DNA of 17,792 bases, taken from the NCBI GenBank assembly GCA_023387695.1, contig JAEWHT010000302.1:1-17792 (forward strand). Reading direction: 5' to 3'. Source of the stretch: Pseudomonadota bacterium (lineage in GTDB: Bacteria > Pseudomonadota > Alphaproteobacteria > Rhizobiales > Xanthobacteraceae). The translations under genes were made by a program, and so were the position numbers. This document shows, piece by piece, positions 1 through 8,047 of this stretch. The notes beneath the pieces were generated by a model. It was given only the letters and a program-made list of their open reading frames with translations. It did not search any database and was not told the origin of the DNA. How positions within the stretch are numbered: the first letter of the stretch is position 1; each line of letters begins with the position of its first letter.

Positions 1-1
1 G

Positions 2-439
2 CCGGGCCTCACCAGCCTCTTGATCGCGCTCGGCCTCACCAACTGGTCCTTCACCTGCCGCATCGCGCGGGCCTCGGCGCTGTCGCTGCGAAGCCAGGGC
101 TATGTGCAAGCGGCGACCGTGCTCGGCTACGGCGATCTACGCATCATGATCACGCAGTTGCTGCCGAACATGCTGGGGCCGATTGTGGTGATCGGCACGC
201 TCGGCATGGGCAGCGCGGTGCTCTCGGAGGCCGCCTTGTCGTTCCTCGGCCTCGGCGTGCGTCCGCCGTTTCCGAGCTGGGGCAGCATGCTGTCGGACGC
301 GCGCGACCAGATCACGACGGCGCCGTGGCTCTCGTTATTTCCGGGCCTCGCCATCTTCCTGACGGTGCTCGGGCTCAATCTGCTTGGCGACGGCCTGCGC
401 GACATTCTCGATCCGCAATCGCGGAGCCGGCGGACATGA
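2..439 (+). CDS. Peptide/nickel-type ABC transporter permease, DppC-like (5' truncated)
   Basis: This is the C-terminal part of an inner-membrane permease of the BPD_transp_1 (DppC/OppC) family. The reading frame is open from base 2, so the true start lies left of the window. The visible 145 codons hold the cytoplasmic EAA-type coupling loop (YVQAATVLGYGDLRIM followed by LLPNMLGP), which docks on the ATPases, then the family-typical stretch EAALSFLGLGVRPPFPSWG and a last hydrophobic segment ending in LGDGLRDILDP. Its stop overlaps the next start codon (ATGA), so it is translationally coupled to the two ATPases. Such transporters import di- or oligopeptides, nickel or related solutes; the specificity cannot be read here because the binding protein is outside the window. 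Confidence 0.93.
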   Translation, partial: PGLTSLLIALGLTNWSFTCRIARASALSLRSQGYVQAATVLGYGDLRIMITQLLPNMLGPIVVIGTLGMGSAVLSEAALSFLGLGVRPPFPSWGSMLSDARDQITTAPWLSLFPGLAIFLTVLGLNLLGDGLRDILDPQSRSRRT

Positions 440-1416
440 CCGGCGCTCCGCTGATCGAAGTCGAGGATCTCCGCATCGATCTCGACGATGGATCGCGGCG
501 CGTTGCCGCGGCCGAGAGCATTTCGTTCCGCATCGATCGCGGCGAGACGTTCGGCCTGGTCGGCGAATCCGGCTGTGGCAAGAGCATCACGGCGCTGGCC
601 TTGATCGGTCTGTTGCGGCCGCCGCTGTCGATCGGCAGCGGCATCATCCGGTTTGACGGACGCGAGATCCAGCATCTCTCAGCGGCCGCCCAGCGCGACC
701 TGCGCGGCAATCGCATCGCCATGATCTTTCAGGAGCCGATGACGGCGCTCAATCCGGTCTCGCCGGTGGGCCGGCAGATCGCCGAGATGTTCGTGCTGCA
801 CAAGGGCAAGAGCTGGCGGGAGGCCAACCAGCTCGCGGTCGAGGCGCTGGCTGATGTCCGCGTGCCCGCGCCGGAGCGGCGTGTGCACGATTACCCGCAC
901 CAGCTTTCCGGCGGCATGCGCCAGCGCGTCATGATCGCCATTGCGCTTGCCTGTGGCCCGGATCTGCTGATTGCGGACGAGCCGACCACCGCGCTCGACG
1001 TCACCGTGCAGGCCGAGATCATCGAGTTGATGCGAAACCTGTGCGCTGAGCGTGGCACGGCGATCCTGATGATCAGCCACGATCTCGGCCTGGTCGCCAA
1101 TGTCTGCCGCCGCGTGGCGGTGATGTATGCCGGCCGCATCGTCGAGGAGCGCGGCTCCGCCGATATCTTTCGCACGCCCTCTCATCCCTATACCCAGGGA
1201 CTGGTCGCCTCGCTGCCGCGGCTCGGCAGTCGTGCCGCGCTAGGCCGCACGCGGCTGAAGGAGATCGCAGGCGTCGTTCCGGCGATCACGAATTTCCCTG
1301 ACGGATGCAGGTTCAATCCGCGTTGCGCCAATGCGACCGACATTTGCAGGACCGTCGTGCCGACGGCGGATTTCCTTGAGGCGGGCGGCCTGGTGAGGTG
1401 CCATCACCATGCATGA
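436..1416 (+). CDS. Oligopeptide/dipeptide ABC transporter ATPase, DppD-like
   Basis: ATP-binding subunit of the peptide-type importer. From the ATG at 436 it has 326 residues, normal for DppD. Visible motifs in order: Walker A GESGCGKS, Q-loop in MIFQEP, signature LSGGMRQR, Walker B LLIADEPTTALD and switch histidine in ISHDLG. A C-terminal oligopeptide-transporter domain (HPYTQG, then RFNPRCANATDIC with its cysteines) follows. The start at 436 was chosen over an in-frame upstream codon because it overlaps the permease stop as ATGA and opens directly into MTGAPLIEVEDL, the usual beginning of these ATPases. Its end overlaps the next ATPase by 8 bp. It should pair with the DppF-like subunit as a heterodimer. 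Confidence 0.95.
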   Translation: MTGAPLIEVEDLRIDLDDGSRRVAAAESISFRIDRGETFGLVGESGCGKSITALALIGLLRPPLSIGSGIIRFDGREIQHLSAAAQRDLRGNRIAMIFQEPMTALNPVSPVGRQIAEMFVLHKGKSWREANQLAVEALADVRVPAPERRVHDYPHQLSGGMRQRVMIAIALACGPDLLIADEPTTALDVTVQAEIIELMRNLCAERGTAILMISHDLGLVANVCRRVAVMYAGRIVEERGSADIFRTPSHPYTQGLVASLPRLGSRAALGRTRLKEIAGVVPAITNFPDGCRFNPRCANATDICRTVVPTADFLEAGGLVRCHHHA

Positions 1417-2443
1417 GCCTGATAGGGCGGACGACGATCTCATTCTCAGCGTCGAGGATCTCGCGGTTCATTTTCCGATTGGCGGCGGCCTGTTCGGGCG
1501 CGGCCAGCGAGTGTTGCGCGCCGTCGACGGTGTCACCCTCAAGCTCAAGCGGGGCGAATGCCTCGGCCTCGTCGGCGAGTCCGGTTCGGGCAAATCGACG
1601 GTCGCCTTGTCGATCCTGGGTCTGCTGGCGCCGACGCGCGGCCGCATCGTGCTGGACGGGCAGGTGGTGACGGGTAGGCCAGCCGGCGACCGCAAGGCGC
1701 TGGCGCGTATCGTTCAGATGGTGTTCCAGGATCCCTACGCCTCGCTCAATCCACGCCAGACCGTGCGCCGAACGCTGGAAGATCCCTTGCGTGTCCACGG
1801 CGTGATCGCAAAAAGCGAGATCGAGGACCGCGTCGCGACCATGCTGCGGCACGTGGGCTTGCGGCCCGAACAGGCCGACCGTTACCCGCATGAGTTCTCC
1901 GGCGGCCAGCGCCAGCGCATCGGCATTGCGCGCGCACTGATCCTTAATCCGAAGATCGTCATCTGCGACGAGCCCGTCTCGGCGCTCGACGTCTCGATCC
2001 GTGCGCAGATCATCAACCTGCTGCTGGAATTGAAGGAGACGCTCGGTCTCTCCTATATCATGATCAGCCACGACCTCGGCGTCGTCGAACACATGAGCGA
2101 CCGCGTCGCCGTGATGTATCTCGGCCGCATCGTCGAGAACGGCGACTGGCGCGAAATCTTCGAGCGGCCTGCGCACCCCTATACGCAGGCCCTGATCGCG
2201 GCGATCCCCGATCCCTTGCACCATGCACCCTTAGCCACGACAGGCGGCGACCTGCCGAATCCGCTCAATCCGCCGAACGGCTGCGCGTTCAGCCCGAGAT
2301 GTCGCTACGCGGAGGATGTGTGCCGGCACGAGCCGGGGCCCGTGCTGGAGGCGCGGCCCGATGGGCACGCGGTGAGGTGCTGGCGGAGTGAGGAGATTGC
2401 GGGGCGGCTGGCATCGACTTCGTCCGAAGGTGCTCATTCCTAG
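1409..2443 (+). CDS. Oligopeptide/dipeptide ABC transporter ATPase, DppF-like
   Basis: Second ATPase of the peptide-type importer, 344 residues. Motifs: Walker A GESGSGKST, Q-loop MVFQDP, signature FSGGQRQRIGIARAL, Walker B IVICDEPVSALD and ISHDLG. The C-terminal domain contains HPYTQALIAAIPDP and the cysteine motif CAFSPRCRYAEDVC. The ATG at 1409 overlaps the DppD-like gene by 8 bp, so the two are coupled. The last 273 bp (2171-2443) recur as a separate, startless copy at 4273-4545 without any indel, so this gene's 3' end has been duplicated or replaced. The copy here is intact and continuous with its ATPase core. No convincing terminator follows. Confidence 0.95.
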   Translation: MHEPDRADDDLILSVEDLAVHFPIGGGLFGRGQRVLRAVDGVTLKLKRGECLGLVGESGSGKSTVALSILGLLAPTRGRIVLDGQVVTGRPAGDRKALARIVQMVFQDPYASLNPRQTVRRTLEDPLRVHGVIAKSEIEDRVATMLRHVGLRPEQADRYPHEFSGGQRQRIGIARALILNPKIVICDEPVSALDVSIRAQIINLLLELKETLGLSYIMISHDLGVVEHMSDRVAVMYLGRIVENGDWREIFERPAHPYTQALIAAIPDPLHHAPLATTGGDLPNPLNPPNGCAFSPRCRYAEDVCRHEPGPVLEARPDGHAVRCWRSEEIAGRLASTSSEGAHS

Positions 2444-2605
2444 AATGCAAGGCGTACTTCTGCGCGACGCTCTGTGCATTGTGTCCGTCGCACCGCGCCC
2501 CGAGCAGATATGCGTAGGGTTTTCCAACGAGTGCCGTAAGAGTTACACGTATCCGGTCGATGATACTCGCTGCCTCCCTTCGGAACGGGCGGAGCTTGGC
2601 ACTTC

Positions 2606-2640
2606 GAGCGACCTTGCTTGCTCGCTCACGCGGAGGAGGT
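2606..2640 (+). promoter_or_regulatory. Leader hairpin and strong ribosome binding site before the orphan binding protein
   Basis: The block GGAGGAGGT (2632-2640) lies 6 bases before the ATG at 2647 and fixes that start. Just upstream, GAGCGA (2606-2611) and TCGCTC (2622-2627) form a 6-bp inverted repeat with a 10-base loop. Whether this short hairpin matters is unknown. The rest of 2444-2605 shows no gene and no recognisable site. Confidence 0.4.
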
Positions 2641-2646
2641 AATCGA

Positions 2647-3618
2647 ATGAAACGGCGTGATTTCATCGCGGCTATCGGCACCGTGCCGGTGTTCGCGGCG
2701 TTCAGCGCGCAGGCGCGGCCGCCGACGATCGGATTCATCAAATTCGGATCGGCCGATGCTTATGCGCCATTTGTCGCTGCGTTCAAAAATGGCCTTCGCG
2801 AAAGCGGCTATGTCGAAGGCCGTGACGTGGCCATCGATTACAAGTGGGTCAAGAATGAAGGCGATGCTGGCCGCACCGCGCTGGCAGAACTCTTGCGCGG
2901 CGGGGTGCAGGTCATTTTCGCGGCAGGGAGCAGTGAAGCCGTGGCTGCAGAGGCGGCAACGACGACCATTCCGATCGTGTTTTATAGCGCTGGTGATCCC
3001 GTCGCCTTGGGCCTCGTCCAGAGTCTAAATCGCCCCGGAGCAAACGCTACGGGCATCAGTCGCTTGAGCCACGCGTTAGGGTCCAAGCGGCTCGAACTCG
3101 TGCGACAATTGGTGCCCGCGGCAAAAGCCATTGCGCTCCTGGTCCGACCGGATAATCCCAGCGCGGCGATCGAAATAGAAGATCACGTCGCCGCGGCAAA
3201 GGCACTCGGCCTGCACGCACCCGTTTTTGAGGCGCGCACTTCAGCCGAAATCGGCCGAGCGTTCGACGCTGCAACCGAGGCGCGCGTCGACGCGCTGGTC
3301 GTCGCCGGCAGTCCGCTTTTTACGGCTCAGCGCGGAGATATCGCAAAACTGGCGGCGAAACGCGCGATCCCGGTCATCTATCCCGAGCGAGACTATGTCG
3401 AGGCCGGCGGCTTGATGAGCTATGGAGCCAGCTTTGCGGATTCCTGGCGTCAAGCGGGCGCCTATGTCGGTCGAATCCTCAAAGGCGAAAAACCTTCCGA
3501 TCTGCCCGTGGTGCAGCCGACCAAGTTCGACATGGTGGTCAATCTCAAGACGGTGAAACAACTCGGCCTGGCAGTCCCGCCGACTCTCCTCGGGCTTGCC
3601 GAAGAGGTCATCGAATAG
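2647..3618 (+). CDS. ABC transporter substrate-binding protein, ABC_sub_bind family (orphan)
   Basis: A 323-residue exported binding protein of the ABC_sub_bind/TrpX-like family (COG2984 type). The N-terminus MKRRDFIAA with a twin arginine, a hydrophobic stretch and AQA before residue 24 looks like a Tat or Sec signal peptide. The mature part starts with PTIGFIKFGS and continues through family-typical stretches: ALAELLRGGVQVIFAAGS, IPIVFYSAGDPVALGLV, SLNRPGANATGIS and GGLMSYGASF. The substrate is unknown; relatives have been linked to aromatic amino acids or remain unassigned. No permease or ATPase of the matching type lies beside it, so it either works with a transporter elsewhere or is a leftover. 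It sits in the islet bounded by the two copies of the dppF 3' end. Confidence 0.9.
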   Translation: MKRRDFIAAIGTVPVFAAFSAQARPPTIGFIKFGSADAYAPFVAAFKNGLRESGYVEGRDVAIDYKWVKNEGDAGRTALAELLRGGVQVIFAAGSSEAVAAEAATTTIPIVFYSAGDPVALGLVQSLNRPGANATGISRLSHALGSKRLELVRQLVPAAKAIALLVRPDNPSAAIEIEDHVAAAKALGLHAPVFEARTSAEIGRAFDAATEARVDALVVAGSPLFTAQRGDIAKLAAKRAIPVIYPERDYVEAGGLMSYGASFADSWRQAGAYVGRILKGEKPSDLPVVQPTKFDMVVNLKTVKQLGLAVPPTLLGLAEEVIE

Positions 3619-3672
3619 GTCCGTCGACGTCCGACGCCGCCCCACACCCGAGATCATCCTCGGCCTCGAATA

Positions 3673-3686
3673 CCGATTGTAATCGG
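3673..3686. promoter_or_regulatory. 14-bp palindrome upstream of the DUF1993 gene
   Basis: CCGATTGTAATCGG has two perfectly complementary 6-base arms around a GT centre, 62 bases before the DUF1993 start. It could be a binding site for a dimeric regulator or chance. No run of Ts follows, so it is not an intrinsic terminator. Confidence 0.25.
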
Positions 3687-3748
3687 CGCCAAGACAGGGA
3701 ACTGTGTGGCAACGCTGCCAGATGCACAAATTCAGGGAGGCTCACGCC

Positions 3749-4270
3749 ATGGCATTTTCGCTCTACGACGCAACCGTTGCCAACTACCTCCAGATTCTCG
3801 GCGCTGTCGGCGGCTTCCTCGACAAGAGCCTCGAACATTTCCGCAAGACGGGCATTGATCCGGCGAAAGTCGTCGAGAGCCGGCTTGCAGCGGACATGCT
3901 GCCGTTTCGTTTCCAGATCGTCTCGCTCGCGCATCATTCGCGCGGCGCGATGGACGCAGCGAAGAACGGAGTGTTTTTGCCGCCGAGCGGCAAACCGGAC
4001 CTGGACTATGCCGCACTCCAGGCGCTGGTGACGGAGGCGCGCAATGAACTCTCGGGGCTGACGCCTGAGGCCGTCAATGCGCTCGTCGGCCGCGACATGG
4101 TCTTCAAGCTCGGCGACCGCGCGCTTCCTTTTGTGGCAGAAGAGTTCCTGATGTCGTTCTCGCTACCGAACTTCTTTTTCCATACGACCACGGCTTACGA
4201 CATTCTCCGTCACGAGGGCGCGCCACTTGGTAAACGCGATTTCCTGGGCAGGTTGAAGCTCAAGAGCTGA
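3749..4270 (+). CDS. DUF1993 family protein
   Basis: A 173-residue soluble protein matching the DUF1993 family, which has a DinB-like helical-bundle appearance and no firmly known function. Recognisable parts are the N-terminal SLYDATVANYLQILGAVGGF, the central ADMLPFRFQI followed by a histidine-rich helix (LAHHSRGA), and the C-terminal NFFFHTTTAYDILRHEG followed by LGKRDFLG. The start at 3749 is preceded by GGGAGG (3735-3740) at 8 bases, which favours it over an upstream in-frame codon at 3704. The stop lies only 2 bases before the start of the truncated dppF copy, so the gene abuts the duplication boundary. It is probably unrelated in function to the neighbouring binding protein. Confidence 0.88.
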   Translation: MAFSLYDATVANYLQILGAVGGFLDKSLEHFRKTGIDPAKVVESRLAADMLPFRFQIVSLAHHSRGAMDAAKNGVFLPPSGKPDLDYAALQALVTEARNELSGLTPEAVNALVGRDMVFKLGDRALPFVAEEFLMSFSLPNFFFHTTTAYDILRHEGAPLGKRDFLGRLKLKS

Positions 4271-4272
4271 GA

Positions 4273-4545
4273 GCGCATCCCTATACGCAGGCGCTGATCG
4301 CGGCCATCTCCGATCCGTTGCACCATGCGCCATTGGCCACGACAGGTGGCGATCTCCCGAACCCACTCAATCCGCCCAACGGTTGCGCCTTCAGCCCGCG
4401 ATGTCGTTATGCGGAGGACGGGTGTCGCCACGAGCCGGGGCCGGCCTTGGTGACACGGCCCGAAGGGCATGCGGTGAGGTGCTGGCGGAGCGAGGAGGTG
4501 GTGGGGCGGATGCCCTCGACCTCGGCCGGAGGTGCTCATCCCTAG
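4273..4545 (+). pseudogene. Duplicated 3' end of the dppF-like ATPase gene (startless remnant)
   Basis: These 273 bp align without gaps to 2171-2443, the end of the intact dppF-like gene. A hand count gives 43 mismatches (about 84% identity). The frame stays open and encodes AHPYTQALIAAISDP through CAFSPRCRYAEDGC, the C-terminal oligopeptide-transporter domain only. Walker motifs and a start codon are missing, so it cannot act as an ATPase. Only about 13 of 90 residues differ, so most of the base changes are synonymous. The two copies therefore probably diverged as functional genes before one was cut. It is best read as a displaced gene end left by recombination or integration. Confidence 0.9.
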
Positions 4546-4549
4546 ACGA

Positions 4550-4567
4550 AAGGGAGAGCCCTTGGGC
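4550..4567. terminator. Weak hairpins between convergent operons
   Basis: AAGGG-AGAG-CCCTT (4550-4563) and the overlapping GCCCTTGGGC (4558-4567) can form alternative short hairpins between the dppF remnant and the convergent permease gene. There is no good T-run on either side, so terminator function is doubtful. Confidence 0.2.
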
Positions 4568-4579
4568 TTGTAGACCGCG

Positions 4580-5515
4580 TTAGCGGCGGCGGCCAAAGAC
4601 GGACGCGAGCTCGGCGGGCATTCCTCCGATTCGGCCTTCTCGCAGCGAAACCGCGATCACGCATACCAGGCAGACGAGGTATGGCAGGCACGAAATGAGG
4701 TAGGGCGACAAAGTCAGCCCTGTCGCCTGAAGACGTAGCGTCGCTGCTTCACATAGACCGAACAGCAGCACAACCGGCAAAACAAGAAAGGGATTCCAGC
4801 GCGCGACGATCACGAGGCCTACCGCGACAAATCCACGCCCTTTGGTCATTTCGTTCGCCCAGGTCTGGGTGTAGTCGACCGAGAGGATCGCGCCGGCGAA
4901 GCCGGACAGCAGGCCGCCCAACAAAACGCCCTGGGTCTGAATCAGCAACGGTCGGATGCCGAGCGCGCGTGCGGTCTGGAACGATTCCCCGGCGATGCGC
5001 CAGGCCAGGCCTGCCCTCGTCCTGTAGAGCCAGAGCCCGGCGATCAGCACGATGAGGATGGCGAAGGGCACGATCGGCGTGAGTTGCGTCAGGATCGATC
5101 CTGCAAAGGGAATGGCGGCATATTCGCTGCCTGCGAGCGGAGCGAAGCCCGTGACCTTGCCGCCAATTGCCGCGCGGCCGAAATACGAACTCAAGCCCAG
5201 TCCAAGCGTGAAGACCGCGATGCCGCTGCCGATCTGGTTGGCGTCGCAGCCGAGGCACAGCGCGGCGTGAACGAAGGACAGCAGCACACCGGCCGCAGCG
5301 CCCGCGGCGAGGCCGAGCATGGGACTACCGGTTGCGGCGGCCACCGCGAAGCCGACACAGGCGCCGCAAAGCATCTGGCCCTCGATGCCGAGATTGACGA
5401 TACCGACGCGCTGCGTCAGCGTTTCGCCGAGCGTCACCATCATTAGTGGCGTCGAGGACCGCAGCATCGCCGCGACCCACGAGCCCGCGATCGCAAGAGT
5501 CTCGGTGTCAGCCAT
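4580..5515 (-). CDS. Nucleoside-type ABC transporter permease, NupQ/YufQ-like
   Basis: Second inner-membrane permease of the BMP-type importer, 311 residues, COG1079-like (BPD_transp_2 fold). The sequence is strongly hydrophobic with many segments. It carries the family landmark VGIVNLGIEGQMLCGA near the N-terminus and LLSGFAGAILSVDYTQTWANEMTKGRGFVAVGLVIV in the C-terminal half, where the glycine-rich turn contacts the ATPase. The ATG at 5515 (MADTETLAIAG) overlaps the end of the preceding permease gene by 8 bp; longer in-frame versions would run deep into that gene. It is the last gene of the operon and forms the channel with the permease at 5508-6539. Confidence 0.93.
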   Translation of the reverse strand: MADTETLAIAGSWVAAMLRSSTPLMMVTLGETLTQRVGIVNLGIEGQMLCGACVGFAVAAATGSPMLGLAAGAAAGVLLSFVHAALCLGCDANQIGSGIAVFTLGLGLSSYFGRAAIGGKVTGFAPLAGSEYAAIPFAGSILTQLTPIVPFAILIVLIAGLWLYRTRAGLAWRIAGESFQTARALGIRPLLIQTQGVLLGGLLSGFAGAILSVDYTQTWANEMTKGRGFVAVGLVIVARWNPFLVLPVVLLFGLCEAATLRLQATGLTLSPYLISCLPYLVCLVCVIAVSLREGRIGGMPAELASVFGRRR

Positions 5516-6539
5516 TTCGCGCGCTCCTCCGACCGGCAAGGCCGCTCGCCCCGAGCGCAGCGACGAACAACAGTCCCTGCATGATGGTGGCGCTGGCACT
5601 CGGAATCTTGGCATAGAGTTGCAAGGCATCGCCGGCTGCGATCAAACCGCCGACCAGGATCGCAATCGGGATCGCGCGCAGAAAGTTCTGTCCGGACAGC
5701 CAGGCGACCAAAAAGCCGGTCAGTCCGTAACCGACCGAGAGTCCTGCTTGCAGGCGGCCCTGGATCGCCGAGGTCTCGCATATCCCGGCGAAGCCGGCGA
5801 GCGCGCCGCCGATCGCCATGACGATCAGCGTCTGCCTGACGAAGCTGAAGCCGGCCATGGCGGCGACCTTGCGGTTACCGGCCAGGATACCCAAGGCTAT
5901 GCCCCAGCGCGTATGGGTCACTGCAACATGAAGCAGGATGGCCGCCAGGATGCCGACGATCAGCCCGGCATGGGCGCGGGTTCCGAACACGCTTGGGACG
6001 ACGGCGGCCGGCGGAAACATCCTCGTAGCCGGCCATCCCAGGCTCGCTGGATCCTTCCACGCCCCGTAAATCAGGTAGTTCACGAGCAGCACCGCGACAT
6101 AGTTCATCAACAACGTCGAAATGGTCTCGTTGACGTTGCAGCGCGCGCGAAGCAGCCCGCAAAAGCCGCTCCACAGCGCGCCGCCGATCGTGCCCGCAAG
6201 CAGCATTGCGGGCAGCAGTACGATCATGGGGGCATTGGGGATCGCGATGACCCCCGAGGTGCCGGTGAGCGCGCCGAAATAGAGCTGGCCCTCGCCGCCG
6301 ACGGTGATCAGGCCGAGCCGGGCCGGCAGGATCACGGCGAGGGCGCAGAGCAGGATCGGCGTTGCCTTCACGAGGCTTTCCGAGAGCGAGTAGGTATCGC
6401 CGAAGGCGTAGAGTATCATCTGCGAGAGCGTCGCGAACGGCGGCCGGCCGATCGTGGCGAGGAAGATCGACGCGCCGATCAGGAACGCAGCGCAACCACC
6501 GACGAGGGCGATGATCCGGACGTTGATTGCGGGGCTCAT
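5508..6539 (-). CDS. Nucleoside-type ABC transporter permease, NupP/YufP-like
   Basis: First inner-membrane permease of the BMP-type importer, 343 residues, COG4603-like. It shows an N-terminal membrane segment, then GLITVGGEGQLYFGAL (the GEGQ landmark of this family), NVNETISTLLMNYVAVLLVNYLIYG, and a C-terminal part with ALAGFAGICE and GLTGFLVAWLSGQNFLRAIPIAI. The start codon overlaps the stop of the ATPase gene as ATGA, and its own 3' end overlaps the next permease by 8 bp, so all three are coupled. Family members with this architecture move nucleosides, purines or related small solutes inward. Confidence 0.93.
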   Translation of the reverse strand: MSPAINVRIIALVGGCAAFLIGASIFLATIGRPPFATLSQMILYAFGDTYSLSESLVKATPILLCALAVILPARLGLITVGGEGQLYFGALTGTSGVIAIPNAPMIVLLPAMLLAGTIGGALWSGFCGLLRARCNVNETISTLLMNYVAVLLVNYLIYGAWKDPASLGWPATRMFPPAAVVPSVFGTRAHAGLIVGILAAILLHVAVTHTRWGIALGILAGNRKVAAMAGFSFVRQTLIVMAIGGALAGFAGICETSAIQGRLQAGLSVGYGLTGFLVAWLSGQNFLRAIPIAILVGGLIAAGDALQLYAKIPSASATIMQGLLFVAALGASGLAGRRSARNG

Positions 6540-8044
6540 GCGGCGGCCTCCGCCGCATCGCCTGCCATCCAGCGGCCGAGCGCCTGGCGGTCGGCATCCT
6601 TGCGCGCCACGACGCCCATGATCTTCCCCTCATGGATCACCGCAATCCGGTGCGCGTAGCTGAGCAGATCGTCCAGTTCCTCGGAAATCCAGATCACACA
6701 GGCGCCCTCCGTGGCCTGGCGAAACATCTCGCGATAGACCGCCTGTGCAGCCAGCACGTCCAGTCCCATGGTTGGATAGCAGGCGATCACGAGGCGAGCC
6801 GTCCCAGACAGCTCCCGTGCGATGACGAGCTTTTGCAGATTGCCGCCGGAGAGCGCTTTGGCCATCAGCGCCGGCTGCGGCGGCCGGACGTCATAGCGTG
6901 CCATCAACGCGCGCGCATTGCGGATGATCGCCGCACGGCTCGGAAACAAGCCGAGGCTTGGAATGTCGCGCAGGGCGAGATTGAGGCCGAGGTCGAGATC
7001 GGCGATCACGGCGTTGTCGAGCGGCCTCTCGGGAATGTAGGCGACCGCGGCGGAAATTGCGCCGTCTGGTGCATGGCTCGCGATGCTGATGCCGTCGAGG
7101 ATGATGTCGCCGGAGAGCGCCGGAACGAGCCCGGCGAGGCTTTCGGCCAGCGTGAACTGTCCGTTGCCGGAGACGCCGGCAATGCCGAGGATCTCGCCCG
7201 AAGCGATCCCGAGCGAGACGTCGTGGACGGCTCGTCCCTGAATGTCGGCGCAGAGCCCGCGGACCTGGAGCATGGCGATATCGGTCGAAGGCGCCGGCGG
7301 CGGCCGCAATTCTCCGACGGCGCCATGACCTACCATGGCTTCGACCAGTTCGTCGGGCGTGCGGTCCTGGGCCGATGCTTCGTCCACCACCTTGCCGCCA
7401 CGCATCACGACGATGCGATCCGCGCAGGCGGCGACGTCGGCGAGTTTGTGCGTGATCAGGACCACCGCGCGGCCTTCGGCGGTCAGCATCCTGATGAAGC
7501 CATGCAGACGTTCGGTCTCAGCCGGCGTCAGCACCGAGGTCGGCTCGTCCAGGATCACGACACGGGCGTCCTGGTTGAGCACCTTTGCGAGCTCGACGAG
7601 CTGCCGTTCGCCGACGCTCAGCGTCCGCAACGCGCGGTTCGGATCGATGTCCGGTGCCAGCCGGGTGAGCCAGCGCAGCGCCGACCTTACTTTCACGCTT
7701 CGACGCGGCTGCAGCCAGGGCGCGTTCGGCAGGGCCGCGAGCAAATTCTCGAGTACGGAGAGGGCCGGGATCAGCGAGAATTGCTGGAACACCATACCGA
7801 TGCCGGCAGCCATCGCGGCGCGCGGCGAGTTCAGGCTGACCTGCTCGCCGGACATCCAAATCGTGCCCGCGTCCGGTTGATGGAAGCCGTAGAGGATCTT
7901 CATCAAGGTGCTTTTTCCGGCCCCGTTTTCGCCGAGCAGCGCCAGCACTTCGCCTGCATGGATGGTGAGGTCGACGTCGGCGTTGGCAAGCACGGGGCCG
8001 AACTGCTTTCGGATCGCAGACATCCGGACGAGAGGTTCGGCCAT
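6536..8044 (-). CDS. Double-domain ABC transporter ATPase, NupO/YufO-like (COG3845)
   Basis: Fused two-domain ATPase of 502 residues. The first half is complete: Walker A GENGAGKST (residues 38-46), signature LSVGE (142-146), Walker B VILDEP (163-168) and THKL switch. The second half has a degenerate P-loop GVSGNGQFT (290-298) without the GK(S/T) lysine, then LSGGN (398-402) and the altered Walker B IACYPTMGLD. This asymmetry is normal for sugar- and nucleoside-type double ATPases, where one site is catalytically weak. The gene lies 3 bp after the RidA gene and overlaps the permease by 4 bp. It energises the two permeases downstream and should receive substrate from the BMP protein at 9340-10401. 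Confidence 0.95.
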   Translation of the reverse strand: MAEPLVRMSAIRKQFGPVLANADVDLTIHAGEVLALLGENGAGKSTLMKILYGFHQPDAGTIWMSGEQVSLNSPRAAMAAGIGMVFQQFSLIPALSVLENLLAALPNAPWLQPRRSVKVRSALRWLTRLAPDIDPNRALRTLSVGERQLVELAKVLNQDARVVILDEPTSVLTPAETERLHGFIRMLTAEGRAVVLITHKLADVAACADRIVVMRGGKVVDEASAQDRTPDELVEAMVGHGAVGELRPPPAPSTDIAMLQVRGLCADIQGRAVHDVSLGIASGEILGIAGVSGNGQFTLAESLAGLVPALSGDIILDGISIASHAPDGAISAAVAYIPERPLDNAVIADLDLGLNLALRDIPSLGLFPSRAAIIRNARALMARYDVRPPQPALMAKALSGGNLQKLVIARELSGTARLVIACYPTMGLDVLAAQAVYREMFRQATEGACVIWISEELDDLLSYAHRIAVIHEGKIMGVVARKDADRQALGRWMAGDAAEAAA

Positions 8045-8047
8045 GCG

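Noticed and set aside
2444..4272. Insertion sequence between the dppF copies
   Set aside because: No transposase, no terminal inverted repeats and no short target duplication could be seen; the only repeat is the 273-bp gene end.
5319..6659. Long plus-strand open frame (446 codons) across the two permease genes
   Set aside because: It is antisense to two well-recognised membrane proteins, is rich in Asp, Arg, Gln and Ala as expected for a mirror frame of GC-rich genes, and has no domain.
6536..8044. Missing lysine in the second P-loop as a sign of gene decay
   Set aside because: A degenerate second nucleotide site is usual for double-domain ATPases of this family, and the gene is otherwise full length.
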